Source of the DNA: Cyanobacteria bacterium HKST-UBA02
GTDB taxonomy: Bacteria; Cyanobacteriota; Vampirovibrionia; Obscuribacterales; Obscuribacteraceae
Direction of reading: 5' to 3'
DNA length: 7,033 nucleotides
NCBI GenBank assembly: GCA_020431945.1
Contig: JAGQHH010000220.1
Span: 1-7,033, forward strand
Below the pieces are notes generated by a model. The model worked only from the letters and a program-made list of their open reading frames with translations. It had not been told where the DNA came from and ran no database searches. How positions within the stretch are numbered: the stretch's first letter is position 1; each line of letters starts with the position of its first letter. Shown one piece after another: positions 1-6,920 of the stretch. A program made the position numbers and the translations under genes.

Positions 1-1
1 G

Positions 2-1012
2 GAAGGAGACCTGGTTGAGAAAGGATCTCCGGTGGCGAAGCTCACCGACGATGATATCCAGGCCCAGCTTCGCCAGATGAAAGCCAGGCACGAGGCTGCC
101 CGGGGCATAGTCGAGCAGAGAGAGCGCAATCTCGAGGTGATGACCTGGATGATCAAGCAGGCTGAGCTGCAGTTGAGCCAGTCCAAAGAAGATGTCTCCG
201 CTCAGATCGACCAGAACGAAGCCAATGTCGCCCAGGCATCCGCAGAGCTCACCCAGGCCCAGGCCAACCTTCTGGAAGCCCGTTCTTCCAGGGACCTGGC
301 AGCCAAGCGGAAGGTGCGGTTCGAGCGTCTCGTCGGACCCGGTGCCGTGACCAAGGACGAGTACGACCAGGCAATCACCAATTACGATACCGCGACAGCA
401 GCTGTGGAGTCGAAAGAAGCTCTGGTGACGGCGGCAGAGAAAAAGCTCAGGGCGGCGAAGGCTCTTCTCGATCAGGCGAAGGCGACACGCTATACACCCA
501 ATATACGAAACACCCAGGTGCTTGCCACAAGACAGCAACTCGCCGAAGCCGAGCATCAGCTCACCTCGGCCCGGGCGGACCAGGCGGCTTGCAAGGCTCA
601 GATCGACGAGATCAATGCTCAGATCGATTATCTGAATCTGGTCAGTCCGATTACCGGTGTCGTCACCGCTCGACCGGTAGAGCCCGGTGCCGTTGTGGTG
701 CCCGGTCAGACCCTCCTGTCTCTCATCGATCTGGATAAGCTCTATCTCAGAGGCTATGTGCCCGAAGGGAAGATAGGCCGCGTCAGAGTCGGGGAGAAGG
801 CGAAAGTGATGCTCGATTCTTTTCCGGACAAGCCCTTCGATGGAACCGTGATCGAGATCGATCCGGTGGCGTCTTTCACGCCGGAGAATATCTATTTCAA
901 GGACGACAGGGTGAAGCAGGTATTCGGTATCAAGATTGCCATCAACGAGCCGGGGCGCTTCGCCAAGCCCGGTATGCCTGCCGACGCGGAGATCCTTACT
1001 AATGATCGATAG
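2..1012 (+). CDS. ybhG: HlyD/YbhG-type periplasmic adaptor (membrane fusion) protein, 5' partial
   Basis: Adaptor that links an inner-membrane ABC exporter to an outer-membrane channel. The frame is open from base 2. The first visible residues, EGDLVEKGSPVAKL, are the first half of the biotinyl-lipoyl motif, so the GTG at 32 is internal and the true start, with the N-terminal membrane anchor or signal, lies before the window. In visible numbering (E at base 2 = 1), a long Ala/Gln/Glu-rich coiled-coil hairpin spans about 19-210. The second lipoyl half (LVSPITGVV...PGAVVVPGQTLLSL) follows at about 213-242, then a beta-barrel domain ending in FAKPGMPADAEI. The hairpin tip RFERLVGPGAVTKDEYDQA matches the AcrA/MacA RLS docking motif with Thr for Ser (R106, L110, T117). 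About 336 residues are visible, already the length I recall for whole E. coli YbhG. The stop overlaps the next gene by 11 bases. The symbol is by homology and gene order. Confidence 0.95.
   Translation, partial: EGDLVEKGSPVAKLTDDDIQAQLRQMKARHEAARGIVEQRERNLEVMTWMIKQAELQLSQSKEDVSAQIDQNEANVAQASAELTQAQANLLEARSSRDLAAKRKVRFERLVGPGAVTKDEYDQAITNYDTATAAVESKEALVTAAEKKLRAAKALLDQAKATRYTPNIRNTQVLATRQQLAEAEHQLTSARADQAACKAQIDEINAQIDYLNLVSPITGVVTARPVEPGAVVVPGQTLLSLIDLDKLYLRGYVPEGKIGRVRVGEKAKVMLDSFPDKPFDGTVIEIDPVASFTPENIYFKDDRVKQVFGIKIAINEPGRFAKPGMPADAEILTNDR
988..991 (+). promoter_or_regulatory. Ribosome binding site deciding the ybhF start
   Basis: GGAG inside the end of the adaptor gene, 10 bases before the ATG at 1002. 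It supports the 1002 start, which overlaps the adaptor stop codon as expected for a coupled start. The in-frame ATG at 936 would add 22 residues with no family resemblance. An ATG at 1038 is possible but leaves no coupling. Confidence 0.55.
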
Positions 1013-2948
1013 CGCCACCAGGGTCTTCGATTCAGCCATGCCGGAGCCCGACGCAGTGGTCAGGGCGGTGGGGCTGCGCAAGTCCTATGGCGCTTTCGAG
1101 GCTGTCAGAGCCGTGGATCTGGAGATCCGCTCCGGCGAGATCTTCGGTCTGATCGGACCGGACGGTGCCGGGAAGACCTCGATATTTCATATCATGGGCG
1201 GTGTCATGCAGTGGAGCGGGGGCGACATCGAGGTCCTCGGCGCCAGCCCCTCCGAGGCCAGACCCCAGATCGGCTATCTTACCCAGCAATTCTCTCTCTA
1301 TCTCGATCTGAGCGTCGAGGAGAACATCCGATACTCAGCCTCGCTTCGCAATGTCCGGCAGAACGAATACAGGGAGCGTACCGACGATCTTCTCCGCCTC
1401 ATGGATCTGCGCCGTTTCAAGAGCCGTCTTGCCGGCAATCTGTCCGGAGGGATGAAACAGAAACTGGCTCTCTGCTGCTCCCTTGTGGCGAGGCCGAAGC
1501 TTTTGCTACTCGATGAGCCTACCACCGGTGTCGATCCTGTGAGCCGCCGGGAGTTCTGGGATATTCTCGCCACCGTCGCCGCCGAGGGGGTCACCATTGC
1601 GGTAGCCACACCTTATCTCGACGAGGCGGAGCGATGCAACCGCATAGCTCTGATTTACGAAGGGCGAATCAAGCAGACCGGCACTCCCGATGAGCTCAAA
1701 GACTCCCTTCACCTGGAGCGTCTGGAAGTTCGTGCCAGGCGCCAGGCGGAGCTTGCCGGCATCCTCGAGAAAGAGCCTCGAGACCTGATCTCCGATGTCC
1801 AGCAATTCGGCGATCGTCTCGATATCCTGGTGGCGGATACGGCCTCGGCACAGTCCCTGGTCACCGGTATCGGTGAGCGTCTTGGTATCGCCATCGATGT
1901 CTCCCGCCAGAGACCCACCCTGGAGAATGTTTTCGTGCACAGCCTGCGCAAGGAAGGCGACGCCGAGCAGGTGCCCGAGTTCGATTTCCAGCGAGCTCGC
2001 CGGGACAGAAATGGCGAGACGGCCATTGTCGCCCGGCAGATGTCCCGTCGATTCGGAGATTTCTGGGCTGTCAAAGGTGTTTCCATCGAGGTCGGCTATG
2101 GAGAGATCTTCGGGCTCCTCGGTGCGAACGGCGCCGGCAAGACCACGACCATCAAGATGCTTTGCGGCCTCATCGGTGTCACCAGGGGCGAGATGGAGCT
2201 CTGCGGCCAGAAAGGCAATCTCAGGAGCTCCAGCTTGAGAGGGCGCCTTGGCTATATGAGCCAGAAGTTCACACTCTATGACGACCTCACAGTTTTCGAG
2301 AATATGGAGTTCTATTGCGGTGTCTATGGAATCAGTCCCCATCTCCGCGCTCGTCGTATCGCGTGGGCTCTGGAGAGTTGCGGACTTTCCGGTCAGGAGA
2401 GTCTCATTACCGGCAAGCTTCCGGGAGGCTGGAAGCAACGTCTGGCTTTTGGTGCCTGTGTCATGCACGAGCCCGAAGTGCTCTTTCTCGATGAGCCCAC
2501 CTCCGGAGTCGATCCCCTGGCCAGGCGTCAACTCTGGGATCTGATCAGGACTTTCGCGCAGAACGGCACTGCTGTTCTGGTCACCACGCACTTCCTGGAA
2601 GAAGCCGAGCACTGCCACCGAATGGCTTTCATGGCGGGGGGCGAAGTGGTGGCCCAGGGCTCTCCAGGCGAGATCAAAGCCGAGCAACCAGGGCAGCTCA
2701 TCGAGTTGAGGACTCAGCCGATACAGACTGCTTACCTGGCGCTGAAAGAGAGCTTCGAATCCTGGCGAGTTTCCATATTCGCCGACCGTATCCATCTTGT
2801 GGCGCTTTCCGAGGCGGATCTGGATAAGGCATCGCAAATCGTCACCGGAGCCGGTGCCAAAATAAACAGTCACCGGCAGATCCCATTTTCTCTCGAGGAT
2901 TCCTTTATAGGCATCGTCGAGAGAGCCCAGATGGAGGTGGTGAGATGA
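1002..2948 (+). CDS. ybhF: ABC exporter ATPase with two fused nucleotide-binding domains (YbhF type)
   Basis: Cytoplasmic ATPase powering the two permeases encoded next. From the ATG at 1002 it has 648 residues. NBD1: Walker A GPDGAGKT (52-59), Q-loop Gln 95, signature LSGGMKQ (147-153), Walker B LLLLDE (167-172), but Pro204 (TPYLDEAE) where the switch His is expected. Its C-terminal extension ends in RPTLENVFV (304-312). NBD2: Walker A GANGAGKT (374-381), Q-loop Gln 421, altered signature LPGGWKQ (473-479), Walker B with D497-E498, switch His530 (THFLEEAE), and the tail motif FSLEDSFIGIVE. Two NBDs in one chain followed by two ABC-2 permeases is the YbhF/RbbA-like arrangement. Both deviations fall in one composite ATP site (Walker A/B/H of NBD1 with the signature of NBD2), so one canonical and one degenerate site are inferred. 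The start overlaps the adaptor stop, and the TGA overlaps the next ATG (ATGA). Confidence 0.96.
   Translation: MIDSATRVFDSAMPEPDAVVRAVGLRKSYGAFEAVRAVDLEIRSGEIFGLIGPDGAGKTSIFHIMGGVMQWSGGDIEVLGASPSEARPQIGYLTQQFSLYLDLSVEENIRYSASLRNVRQNEYRERTDDLLRLMDLRRFKSRLAGNLSGGMKQKLALCCSLVARPKLLLLDEPTTGVDPVSRREFWDILATVAAEGVTIAVATPYLDEAERCNRIALIYEGRIKQTGTPDELKDSLHLERLEVRARRQAELAGILEKEPRDLISDVQQFGDRLDILVADTASAQSLVTGIGERLGIAIDVSRQRPTLENVFVHSLRKEGDAEQVPEFDFQRARRDRNGETAIVARQMSRRFGDFWAVKGVSIEVGYGEIFGLLGANGAGKTTTIKMLCGLIGVTRGEMELCGQKGNLRSSSLRGRLGYMSQKFTLYDDLTVFENMEFYCGVYGISPHLRARRIAWALESCGLSGQESLITGKLPGGWKQRLAFGACVMHEPEVLFLDEPTSGVDPLARRQLWDLIRTFAQNGTAVLVTTHFLEEAEHCHRMAFMAGGEVVAQGSPGEIKAEQPGQLIELRTQPIQTAYLALKESFESWRVSIFADRIHLVALSEADLDKASQIVTGAGAKINSHRQIPFSLEDSFIGIVERAQMEVVR
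2933..2937 (+). promoter_or_regulatory. Strong ribosome binding site for the first permease
   Basis: GGAGG, 7 bases before the ATG at 2945 and inside the last codons of the ATPase gene. Together with the ATGA stop/start overlap it fixes the permease start and suggests coupled translation of ATPase and permease. Confidence 0.75.
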
Positions 2949-4069
2949 GCGCCGCACCCTGCGATTTCTCACGGATATTTTCGCAGGCCGTCAAAGAGCT
3001 GGCTCAATTCAGGCGCGATCCAATCACTGTCGGTCTGGCTTTTTTGCTGCCCCTCATCGCACTCTTCCTGTACGGCTATGCCACCAGGCTCGAAGTCAAA
3101 GGGATGACAGTGGCGGTGATCAATCACGATCAGGGCAAACTGAGCCGCGACTATATAGACCGGCTCTTCTCCACCAATCAGATGATTCCGTCAAAATGGA
3201 CCGGCAGCAAAGCTATCGAGCCCCTGGACCGGGGTCTGGCTCGGGCCACCGTGATCATTCCACCGGAGTTCTCCAGGGATATCAAAGCCGGGCGGCAGGC
3301 CACCGTCCAGGCCATAGTCGATGCCACCGACGTCAACAATGCCCGGGTGATCAAAAACGGTATCATAGGCACCACCAATTTCTTCATGGAGTCGGAAGGG
3401 CTCAATAAGGCGAGCAAGATCCTCGAGCCGCATATCAGGCTCTGGTTCAACCCCGGACGGGAAGAGGCTCTCTATATCGTGCCGGGTACTGTCGCCCTGG
3501 TGCTCTGGGTGTTTCCGTCCCTGCTCGCTTCTCTTTCGCTTGCCCGGGAGAAGGAGCAGGGCACCATTCTCCAGCTCTACGCATCTTCCATGACCGCCTT
3601 CGAGCTCATCGCAGGCAAGCTCCTCGCCTATCTCACCGTGGCTCTTTGCGAGGCGACAGTGGTGCTTTTAGCCTCCTTCATCTTCTTCGGCATCCGATTC
3701 GTCGGAAGCCCGGTGACATTTTTTGTGGATCTGGTTCTGTTTGCGGCCTGCGCCGTCAATTTCGGTCTCCTGGCAGGCTCGGTGGCCGCCAATCAGAACG
3801 CCGCCGTTCAGATAGTCGCCACTGTCGGCTTTACTACTACCCTTCTGCTGTCAGGTTTTATCTATCCGGTGCGTAATATCACCTATCCTCTTTCTCTGAT
3901 ATCGAACGTAGTGCCGGCTCGTTATTTCATCGAGTCCTGCCGCGACTCATTCGTCCGGGGACCGGAGCCTTTCAGCCACTGGTATATTCCTCTGGCTCTG
4001 ATCGTCGCCAATATCGTCCTTCTCAGGCTTTCATCGAAGAAGATGTCGGCCATGCAGTTGCGGGGGTAG
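2945..4069 (+). CDS. ybhS: ABC-2 type permease, first subunit (YbhS type)
   Basis: Inner-membrane subunit of the exporter, 374 residues, about the usual length for YbhS/YbhR (around 370). A short cytoplasmic N-terminus with the amphipathic segment AVKELAQFRRDP precedes TM1 (about 27-46). A periplasmic domain of about 125 residues follows (VAVINHDQG, ATVIIPPEFS, VDATDVNNA), a layout typical of the ABC2_membrane_3 family. Five more hydrophobic segments lie at about 176-200, 219-245, 255-281, 287-308 and 346-361. Family landmarks are the cytoplasmic REKEQGT loop after TM2 (201-207), expected to contact the ATPase, and VPARYFIE near the last loop (323-330). It should pair with the next gene's product as a heterodimer. 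The start is set by the ATGA overlap and GGAGG. The exported substrate cannot be deduced. Confidence 0.95.
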   Translation: MSAAPCDFSRIFSQAVKELAQFRRDPITVGLAFLLPLIALFLYGYATRLEVKGMTVAVINHDQGKLSRDYIDRLFSTNQMIPSKWTGSKAIEPLDRGLARATVIIPPEFSRDIKAGRQATVQAIVDATDVNNARVIKNGIIGTTNFFMESEGLNKASKILEPHIRLWFNPGREEALYIVPGTVALVLWVFPSLLASLSLAREKEQGTILQLYASSMTAFELIAGKLLAYLTVALCEATVVLLASFIFFGIRFVGSPVTFFVDLVLFAACAVNFGLLAGSVAANQNAAVQIVATVGFTTTLLLSGFIYPVRNITYPLSLISNVVPARYFIESCRDSFVRGPEPFSHWYIPLALIVANIVLLRLSSKKMSAMQLRG

Positions 4070-4071
4070 TC

Positions 4072-5196
4072 ATGATACTCGGCAAGGTCATCCTCCGTTC
4101 CCGTCTCTTCTCCCTGATCGTCAAGGAGTTCCACCAGATCCTGCGTGACAAGCAGCTTGTATCGTTACTTGTCGTACCGCCGGTCTTGCAGCTCATGCTC
4201 TATGGCTTTGCCCTGAGCCCCGAGGTCAAGCATATGCGCATGTCGGTGGTGGATCTCTCCGGTACCCCATTCAGCCGGGAGCTCACCGCCGGTGTCGTCA
4301 ACAACGATGTTTTCGATCTCACCAACCGGGCCGATTCCATTCCGGAGTTATCTAAACAGGTTGCCCAGGGCGAGATCGATCTCGGTATGGTGATACCACC
4401 GGATGCCTCCCGGCTGTTCAAAGCCGGCAAGCCCGTGCCGCTGCAGGTCCTGGTCGACGGTGTCGACGCCAATACCGCCGGCATCGCCCAGGGCTATGTC
4501 ACCCAGATACTGCAGGAGCTGGGCCGGAGTCTCAAGGGAGCCGACCGGGAGCCTCCCATCAAACCGCAGGTGACTTTTCTCTATAACCCCGGGCTCACTG
4601 CCGCCTGGTTTTTCATACCGGGGGTGATGGCACTCGTTATCGTCATCTCCGGAACTCTGGTTTCATCGGTTTCGGTCATCCGGGAGAAAGATACCGGCAC
4701 CCTGGAGCAGCTCCTCATGACGCCAGCCGAGCCCATGGAGATCCTGGCTGCGAAAGTGGTGCCTCTGGTCCTGCTTTTGCTGGGCTCAGTGCATCTCTGT
4801 CTTGGCCTGGCTCTTTCGGTTTTCGGCATTCCTCTTCGCGGAAGCTTTTTCCTCTTCGTGGGAGTATCGGTTCTGGCCATATTCGTGGCTGTTTCCATCG
4901 GCATGGCTCTGGCTACTTTCAGCGGCAACCAGCGCCAGGCTCTGCTTACTTCGTTCTTTATAAATCTGCCGGTCATCCAGCTCTCCGGTGCCATCGCACC
5001 GATAGAGAGCATGCCCGATCTCTGCCGGGACCTTTCTTATCTCGACCCACTGCGTTACTACGTCAGCTCTCTGCGGGCGATTCTTCTTCGCGGGGTCGGT
5101 CTCGAGAGCATCTGGCCGGAGGTTCTCGCCCTGGCATTCTTTGCTGTCGCTCTCTTCACATTGAGCGCCAGCAAATTCAGAAAACAGCTTCAATGA
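4072..5196 (+). CDS. ybhR: ABC-2 type permease, second subunit (YbhR type)
   Basis: Partner inner-membrane subunit, also 374 residues and clearly paralogous to the preceding protein. Shared features: amphipathic IVKEFHQILRDKQ before TM1 (about 29-47), a periplasmic domain with VVDLSGTPFSREL, MVIPPDASR and LVDGVDANTAG, the post-TM2 loop REKDTGTLEQL (204-214), and LDPLRYY before the last helix (324-330). The other predicted helices lie at about 179-202, 228-252, 259-282, 290-312 and 349-364. FFIPGVMALVI at TM2 and LSGAIAPIESMP after TM5 resemble YbhR. The ATG lies 2 bases after the previous stop. The only upstream ribosome-binding candidate is a run of five G at 4062-4066, so translation probably relies on ribosomes finishing the preceding gene. 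Divergence from the first permease suggests an ancient duplication and an obligate heterodimer (inference). Confidence 0.95.
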   Translation: MILGKVILRSRLFSLIVKEFHQILRDKQLVSLLVVPPVLQLMLYGFALSPEVKHMRMSVVDLSGTPFSRELTAGVVNNDVFDLTNRADSIPELSKQVAQGEIDLGMVIPPDASRLFKAGKPVPLQVLVDGVDANTAGIAQGYVTQILQELGRSLKGADREPPIKPQVTFLYNPGLTAAWFFIPGVMALVIVISGTLVSSVSVIREKDTGTLEQLLMTPAEPMEILAAKVVPLVLLLLGSVHLCLGLALSVFGIPLRGSFFLFVGVSVLAIFVAVSIGMALATFSGNQRQALLTSFFINLPVIQLSGAIAPIESMPDLCRDLSYLDPLRYYVSSLRAILLRGVGLESIWPEVLALAFFAVALFTLSASKFRKQLQ

Positions 5197-5198
5197 GC

Positions 5199-5203
5199 AG
5201 GAG
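5199..5203 (+). promoter_or_regulatory. Ribosome binding site for the outer-membrane channel gene
   Basis: AGGAG in the 13-base gap after the second permease, 6 bases before the ATG at 5210. It favours 5210 over the in-frame ATG at 5225, which has only a weak purine stretch upstream. Both starts keep the signal peptide. Confidence 0.7.
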
Positions 5204-5209
5204 ACCCGT

Positions 5210-6910
5210 ATGAGACTCGTGAGAATGTCAAAGACATATGGAAGGAGAAGACGCCGAAGCGTCCTGGCGGCTCCTGCTCTGAGCCTGTTTGCAATGATCT
5301 CCCTGGCGGCTGGAGCGGCTATCGCTCAAGACTCTTCCGATACGGTGGATTCTTCTCTGAGGGGACCGATTGATCAAAATAGGCCCGATCTAAACAAGTC
5401 GACGGAGCCCGGAGAGAGCCTGCCGGTGGATGTCTCCAACGACACCGATGCCTTCGATCCCGAGCAGCTCAAGCTTAGCCGACCGGAGTTGAGTGGGCTG
5501 ATTACCATCAGCGATCGGCTCAGCCCCCTCAATCTCGACGCCAGCGCACCTTCCATGGTAAGTCTCGACGATGTGCTCAAGACCTGTCTCGAGCGCAACC
5601 TCGATATAGGTATCGCCAGCACCGATCGCAGTACCCAGGGCTGGAAATATCTGGCTTCCATGGGCAGATTTCTTCCTGTGGCCAAACTCGCCTACAGCTA
5701 CAATTATTTGAAAGGTACTCTCAATCTTCCCATCGGGCAGTCACCGGATCCGCTTCATTTCAATAACCCATTTATCCTGTCGAGTGCCGGATTCACTTAT
5801 TATGGCTACCGGGGCGGTAGTGTCTTATTCGGTGCTCTGAAAGAGCGCAATATGTACAGAGCCAGCAGGGAAGGAGAGAAGCAGACCATCGACGACGCTC
5901 TCAGAGAGACTTACGAAAAGTATTACAGGCTATTACTGGAAGAGTCGGTCCTGCGTATCAGAATCAAGGCAGTGGAGGTATCCGAGGAGCAGGTCAGGCT
6001 CAATCGAGAGCTCTTCGAGGCTGGCTCTGCAACCCAGCTCGATGTCATGCAAGCCGAGACCCAGCTTTCCAGAGATCGGCAGAATCTCATCGACCAGCAG
6101 GTGAAACGCCGCCAGGTGGCCATCGAGCTGGCGGATTTTCTCAATCTTCCTCAAGACCTCGACTTGATGCCCGACAGCCTCGCCCTCAGGAAGTGCGAGC
6201 TGGTCGACGAGCGTTCCGACATCGGCAAGCTGATTGGGAAAGCCATGGCCGCAAGACCGATTCTCAAGCAGAGGGAGCAGGAGCGACTGGCAGCCCGCAA
6301 AGAGATCGTGATCGCCTCGGCGCCTCTGCAACCGTCCTTGAAGATGGACGGCAATGTCTATGGTATCGGCGAGACCCTGAGCCGCCAGACCAAGACCGTG
6401 GTGGCGAGTATACCGGTGGTGTCGCCCACCGGCAGTGTGGGCAGCGTTCCTCAAGTGCGCCGGGTGAATCGGCAGATCTCCGCTCTCTATCAGCTGGGAG
6501 TTTCGGTGAACTGGAACTTCGATGGTCTGGGCACCTCCGACATGGCGTTGACTCAGGCGGCAAGGGTCAATGCCCGGGCGGCCCAGCTGAAGCAGACCAA
6601 GGAAGTGAACAGGGTGATCAATCAAGTTCGCCAGTCTTTCCTCAATATTCTACGTACCGATCGTCAGATCGAAGAAGCCCTTACTCAGCTTCGAGCTGCC
6701 AGAGAAGAGATCAAGCTCGCCCGGCTCCGTTACGAAAACGGACTCGGGAAGAATATCGACATTCTCAAGGCTCAGCAGGACTATACCGATGCCCTGATAC
6801 GCAAAGCCACCGCCATCGTCGAATACAATATCGCCCAGGCTGGTCTGCTCAGAGATACAGGTATCATCAGTGTTTCCTCCCTCACCACCAGGAGTCCCCT
6901 GAAGCTATAG
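5210..6910 (+). CDS. TolC-family outer-membrane efflux channel with extended N-terminus
   Basis: Outer-membrane exit duct of the pump, 566 residues, longer than the roughly 450-500 usual for TolC-like proteins. The signal peptide has a basic n-region with five Arg (12-16), a hydrophobic core (about 18-34) and a likely signal peptidase I cut after AIA (39/40). No lipobox Cys is present, so it is not a lipoprotein like OprM. Residues 40-115 form a polar, acidic, Asp/Ser/Pro-rich extension of unknown role. The duplicated OEP architecture follows. Repeat 1 (about 116-325) has a beta-hairpin region (156-210) and the periplasmic tip segment LFEAGSATQLDVMQAE (268-283). Repeat 2 (about 340-555) has beta strands around 386-440 and tip segment NGLGKNIDILKAQQDY (510-525). 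These tip segments correspond to TolC's GLVAITDV and GTRTIVDV turns. Aromatic strands (AYSYNY, GFTYYGY) fit a beta barrel. As last gene of the operon it is the likely dedicated partner of the adaptor. Confidence 0.95.
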   Translation: MRLVRMSKTYGRRRRRSVLAAPALSLFAMISLAAGAAIAQDSSDTVDSSLRGPIDQNRPDLNKSTEPGESLPVDVSNDTDAFDPEQLKLSRPELSGLITISDRLSPLNLDASAPSMVSLDDVLKTCLERNLDIGIASTDRSTQGWKYLASMGRFLPVAKLAYSYNYLKGTLNLPIGQSPDPLHFNNPFILSSAGFTYYGYRGGSVLFGALKERNMYRASREGEKQTIDDALRETYEKYYRLLLEESVLRIRIKAVEVSEEQVRLNRELFEAGSATQLDVMQAETQLSRDRQNLIDQQVKRRQVAIELADFLNLPQDLDLMPDSLALRKCELVDERSDIGKLIGKAMAARPILKQREQERLAARKEIVIASAPLQPSLKMDGNVYGIGETLSRQTKTVVASIPVVSPTGSVGSVPQVRRVNRQISALYQLGVSVNWNFDGLGTSDMALTQAARVNARAAQLKQTKEVNRVINQVRQSFLNILRTDRQIEEALTQLRAAREEIKLARLRYENGLGKNIDILKAQQDYTDALIRKATAIVEYNIAQAGLLRDTGIISVSSLTTRSPLKL

Positions 6911-6920
6911 CTCAGGCTTT
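6898..6920 (+). terminator. Weak hairpin at the operon end, possible terminator
   Basis: CCTGA (6898-6902) pairs with TCAGG (6912-6916), and GC (6904-6905) with GC (6910-6911), leaving A6903 bulged and a TATA loop. Only CTTT follows. The stem overlaps the channel gene's last codons. It is short with a poor T-run, so function as a terminator is doubtful. It is the only candidate structure between the two convergent genes. Confidence 0.22.

Noticed and set aside
32..34. GTG as start codon of the adaptor gene
   Set aside because: Codons 2-31 stay in frame and encode EGDLVEKGSP, the front of the lipoyl motif, so the GTG is an internal Val codon in a truncated gene.
1506..2972. A 488-codon open frame antisense to the ATPase gene
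   Set aside because: It shares codon boundaries with the sense gene, so it stops only where the sense strand uses TTA, CTA or TCA, which are rare here. It ends exactly at a sense CTA Leu codon (1506-1508). The sense protein has all ABC motifs; the antisense has none.
5243..5266. Arg-rich n-region of the channel protein read as a twin-arginine (Tat) signal
   Set aside because: RRSVL loosely fits RR-x-hydrophobic-hydrophobic, but TolC-family channels are exported unfolded by Sec. A run of five Arg in a basic n-region is enough explanation.
5933..6625. A 230-codon open frame antisense to the channel gene
   Set aside because: Same artefact: same codon register, ending at a sense TTA Leu codon (5933-5935), with no recognisable domain.
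2..6910. Macrolide exporter MacAB or lipoprotein LolCDE instead of the YbhGFSR type
   Set aside because: The ATPase is a separate two-NBD protein, and the permeases have six helices with the large periplasmic loop between TM1 and TM2. MacB and LolCE have four helices and a different fold.
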